This document shows, one piece after another, positions 5,839 to 6,835 of a DNA stretch of 6,835 bases (positions within the stretch are counted from its first letter, which is position 1; each line of letters begins with the position of its first letter). Source of the stretch: an uncultured Gemmatimonadota bacterium. GTDB taxonomy: Bacteria > Gemmatimonadota > Gemmatimonadetes > Gemmatimonadales > GWC2-71-9. The notes below the pieces were generated by a model. The model ran no database searches, was not told the DNA's origin, and saw only the letters and a program-made list of their open reading frames with translations. Position numbers and translations under genes: made by a program. The stretch covers positions 1 to 6,835 of the forward strand of contig CAJVYZ010000154.1 of the NCBI GenBank assembly GCA_913009915.1, written 5' to 3'.

Positions 5839-6540
5839 CTAGCGGAACGCCGCGATATCGTCCAGGGGTTTGCGCTGGAGATCGGGGACCCGCGCGTCGG
5901 CGGCCGGGTAGCCCACGACCAGCAGCAGAAATGGGCGCTCGTTCTTGGGACGACCGAGCAACTCGTTGAGGAACCCCATGGGACTCGGCGTGTGTGTCAG
6001 GGTCGCCAAGCCGGCGTGGTGCAGCGCGGCGATCAACATGCCGGTGGCGATGCCGACCGACTCAGTCACATAGTAGTTCTGCAGATGCTTGCCGTCCCCG
6101 GCGACCCCGTATCGCTCGGCAAAGATGGCGATCAAATACGGCGCCGTCTCGAGGAAAGGCTTGTCCGCATCGGTACCCAGCGGCGCCAGCGCTTCGAGCC
6201 ATTCCTTGGGCGCTCGCTCAGCGTAAAATTCCCGCTCTTCCGCCTCGGCGGCTTCCCTGATCTGCCGCTTGATATCTGAGTCCGACACCACGACGAAGCG
6301 CCACGGCTGCCGATGGGCCCCGCTCGGAGCGGTACCAGCCGTCAACAGACATTGCTCGATGATTTCCCGTGGCACCCCACGCGGGTCGAAATCCCTGACG
6401 GTCCGGCGACGGCTCAGCTCGGCATGAAAGGCGCGCGCGCGCGACAGCATCTCGTCGGGCGGGTACTCTCGGTAATCCGGCAGGGGAACGAACCCAGGCC
6501 GCTGCCAGCCGGGAGGCTCAGGAGTGGAGTCGGAGGACAT
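5839..6540 (-). CDS. FMN-dependent nitroreductase-fold protein, iodotyrosine-deiodinase (IYD)-like
   Basis: This 233-residue flavoprotein belongs to the nitroreductase superfamily. It fits the iodotyrosine deiodinase branch, whose members reductively remove halide from halotyrosines using FMN, better than the NfsB or BluB types. It aligns with the vertebrate enzyme (recalled from memory) from residue ~17: [18 protein letters not shown], then RRRTVRDF (FMN phosphate arginines), [29 protein letters not shown] and [17 protein letters not shown], ending [12 protein letters not shown]. The substrate-lid residues are kept: E102, Y106 and K127, with the human spacing (E157, Y161, K182). T184, before P185, aligns with the FMN-contacting T239. 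Unlike the vertebrate protein it has no membrane anchor, so it should be cytoplasmic. The start ATG at 6540 lacks a ribosome site. The gene lies 41 bases before the cyclophilin gene. The substrate could be another halogenated or nitro phenol. Confidence 0.9.
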   Translation of the reverse strand: MSSDSTPEPPGWQRPGFVPLPDYREYPPDEMLSRARAFHAELSRRRTVRDFDPRGVPREIIEQCLLTAGTAPSGAHRQPWRFVVVSDSDIKRQIREAAEAEEREFYAERAPKEWLEALAPLGTDADKPFLETAPYLIAIFAERYGVAGDGKHLQNYYVTESVGIATGMLIAALHHAGLATLTHTPSPMGFLNELLGRPKNERPFLLLVVGYPAADARVPDLQRKPLDDIAAFR

Positions 6541-6547
6541 GGCAGAG

Positions 6548-6553
6548 AATATA
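6548..6553 (-). promoter_or_regulatory. Candidate -10 element for a leaderless nitroreductase transcript
   Basis: TATATT lies within a short AT-rich island (TTATATTCT) in otherwise very G/C-rich DNA, only 7 bases before the ATG at 6540. Together with the lack of a ribosome site, this spacing would place transcription start at or next to the start codon. No good -35 element is seen. This is suggestive only. Confidence 0.3.
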
Positions 6554-6564
6554 AGTGGGCTGGT

Positions 6565-6678
6565 GGGGGGTGGCGGGTGGCGGGTGGCGGGGGGCGGGGG
6601 GCGGGTGGCACTGAACCCGCGCTCCGAGGTTCATATCACCGTCACCGACTATCAGCCACCCGCCACTAGCCACCCGCC
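6565..6678. repeat. G-rich heptamer repeat with inverted copies (possible G-quadruplex or long hairpin)
   Basis: From 6565 to 6609 the plus strand is runs of three to six G separated by TGGC or C, built on a GGGTGGC heptamer. GGCGGGTGGC occurs at 6572-6581, 6579-6588 and 6600-6609. Its exact reverse complement, GCCACCCGCC, occurs twice at 6655-6664 and 6669-6678, separated by ACTA, so the two sides can form a stem across a ~45-base loop. A second small inverted pair, TGAACC (6612-6617) and GGTTCA (6628-6633), lies in the loop. The block fills the gap between the NTF2-like stop and the nitroreductase start. It may end the upstream transcript, but no T tract follows. Confidence 0.7.
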
Positions 6679-6679
6679 C

Positions 6680-6835
6680 TCAGTTCATGCTCTGCCATAA
6701 CACGTTCACGATCATCCACTTGCCGCCGTACTTGCCCAGTTGGAGATCGCCGACACCCCACCCCGCCGTCAGCCTGGCGACTGCGGTCTGGTCCACCACT
6801 TCGCAGACGACGCGTTCTGTGGGCCCCGTCCCGGC
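6680..6835 (-). CDS. C-terminal end of a small NTF2/lumazine-binding-like protein (runs off window)
   Basis: The minus strand reads open from the window edge for 51 codons to a TGA at 6680-6682, ending RVVCEVVDQTAVARLTAGWG, then DLQLGKYGGKWMIVNVLWQS and MN. The pattern of 'V-x-V-V-D-x-T-A-V-A' strand, GW-type turn, then a short strand, GGKW-IVN and an aromatic end is what I associate with the last strands of SnoaL/NTF2-fold 'putative lumazine-binding' proteins. These are small cytoplasmic or secreted proteins often of unknown role. Only the last third or so is present, so start, signal peptide and active residues cannot be judged. It is on the same strand as the nitroreductase gene, 139 bases upstream, with the G-rich repeat between. 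I am fairly sure it is coding, but less sure of the family. Confidence 0.65.
   Translation of the reverse strand, partial: AGTGPTERVVCEVVDQTAVARLTAGWGVGDLQLGKYGGKWMIVNVLWQSMN

Overview
This is one end-to-end contig-like piece of high-GC bacterial DNA, almost certainly from an environmental or low-input assembly. Bases 1-137 are not biological. They hold a T-rich run and then a complete Illumina P5/TruSeq universal adapter (80-137), read straight into the insert. The organism looks Gram-negative, because there is a FadL/OmpP1-type outer-membrane protein. No gene fixes the phylum. The abrupt joins described below mean that different parts could come from different genomes.

Layout. From 138 to about 2690 the genes are on the minus strand. 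In transcription order they are the 3' part of an ArsR-type regulator, a complete tusA (sulfur carrier), a DsrE-like fragment, a DsrE2-like fragment and a polyferredoxin-like 4Fe-4S protein. This order (TusA, DsrE, DsrE2, electron-transfer Fe-S protein) is a recognisable cytoplasmic sulfur-trafficking cassette: persulfide sulfur is passed between TusA and DsrE proteins, next to a redox module. The cassette is damaged. The two dsrE genes are merged and frameshifted, and the Fe-S protein loses its fourth cysteine group and continues in frame into an unrelated Pro/Lys-rich, phage-like sequence that ends in the adapter. The ArsR gene runs head-on into a plus-strand FadL-family porin gene (about 2689-3571) that lacks its N-terminal part and carries an internal amber codon and a late frameshift. 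A strong intrinsic terminator follows the porin.

From 3728 on, the genes look intact. A plus-strand SulP-family anion transporter with a C-terminal STAS domain (3728-5230) converges on a minus-strand pair: a cyclophilin peptidyl-prolyl isomerase (5300-5797) and a flavin-dependent nitroreductase-fold protein of the iodotyrosine-deiodinase type (5839-6540). The convergent gap holds a hairpin and a 9-bp tandem repeat. Upstream of the nitroreductase is a G-rich heptamer repeat with inverted copies, then the 3' end of a short NTF2/lumazine-binding-like gene that runs off the window (6680-6835).

Bottom line. I see no convincing new multi-gene system. The most striking novelties (the Fe-S/phage-like fusion, the merged dsrE genes and the ArsR/porin overlap) are better explained as assembly or amplification chimeras plus indel errors. 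The most interesting real biology is the sulfur-carrier cassette and the deiodinase-like flavoprotein, which keeps all the substrate-lid residues I can align from memory.
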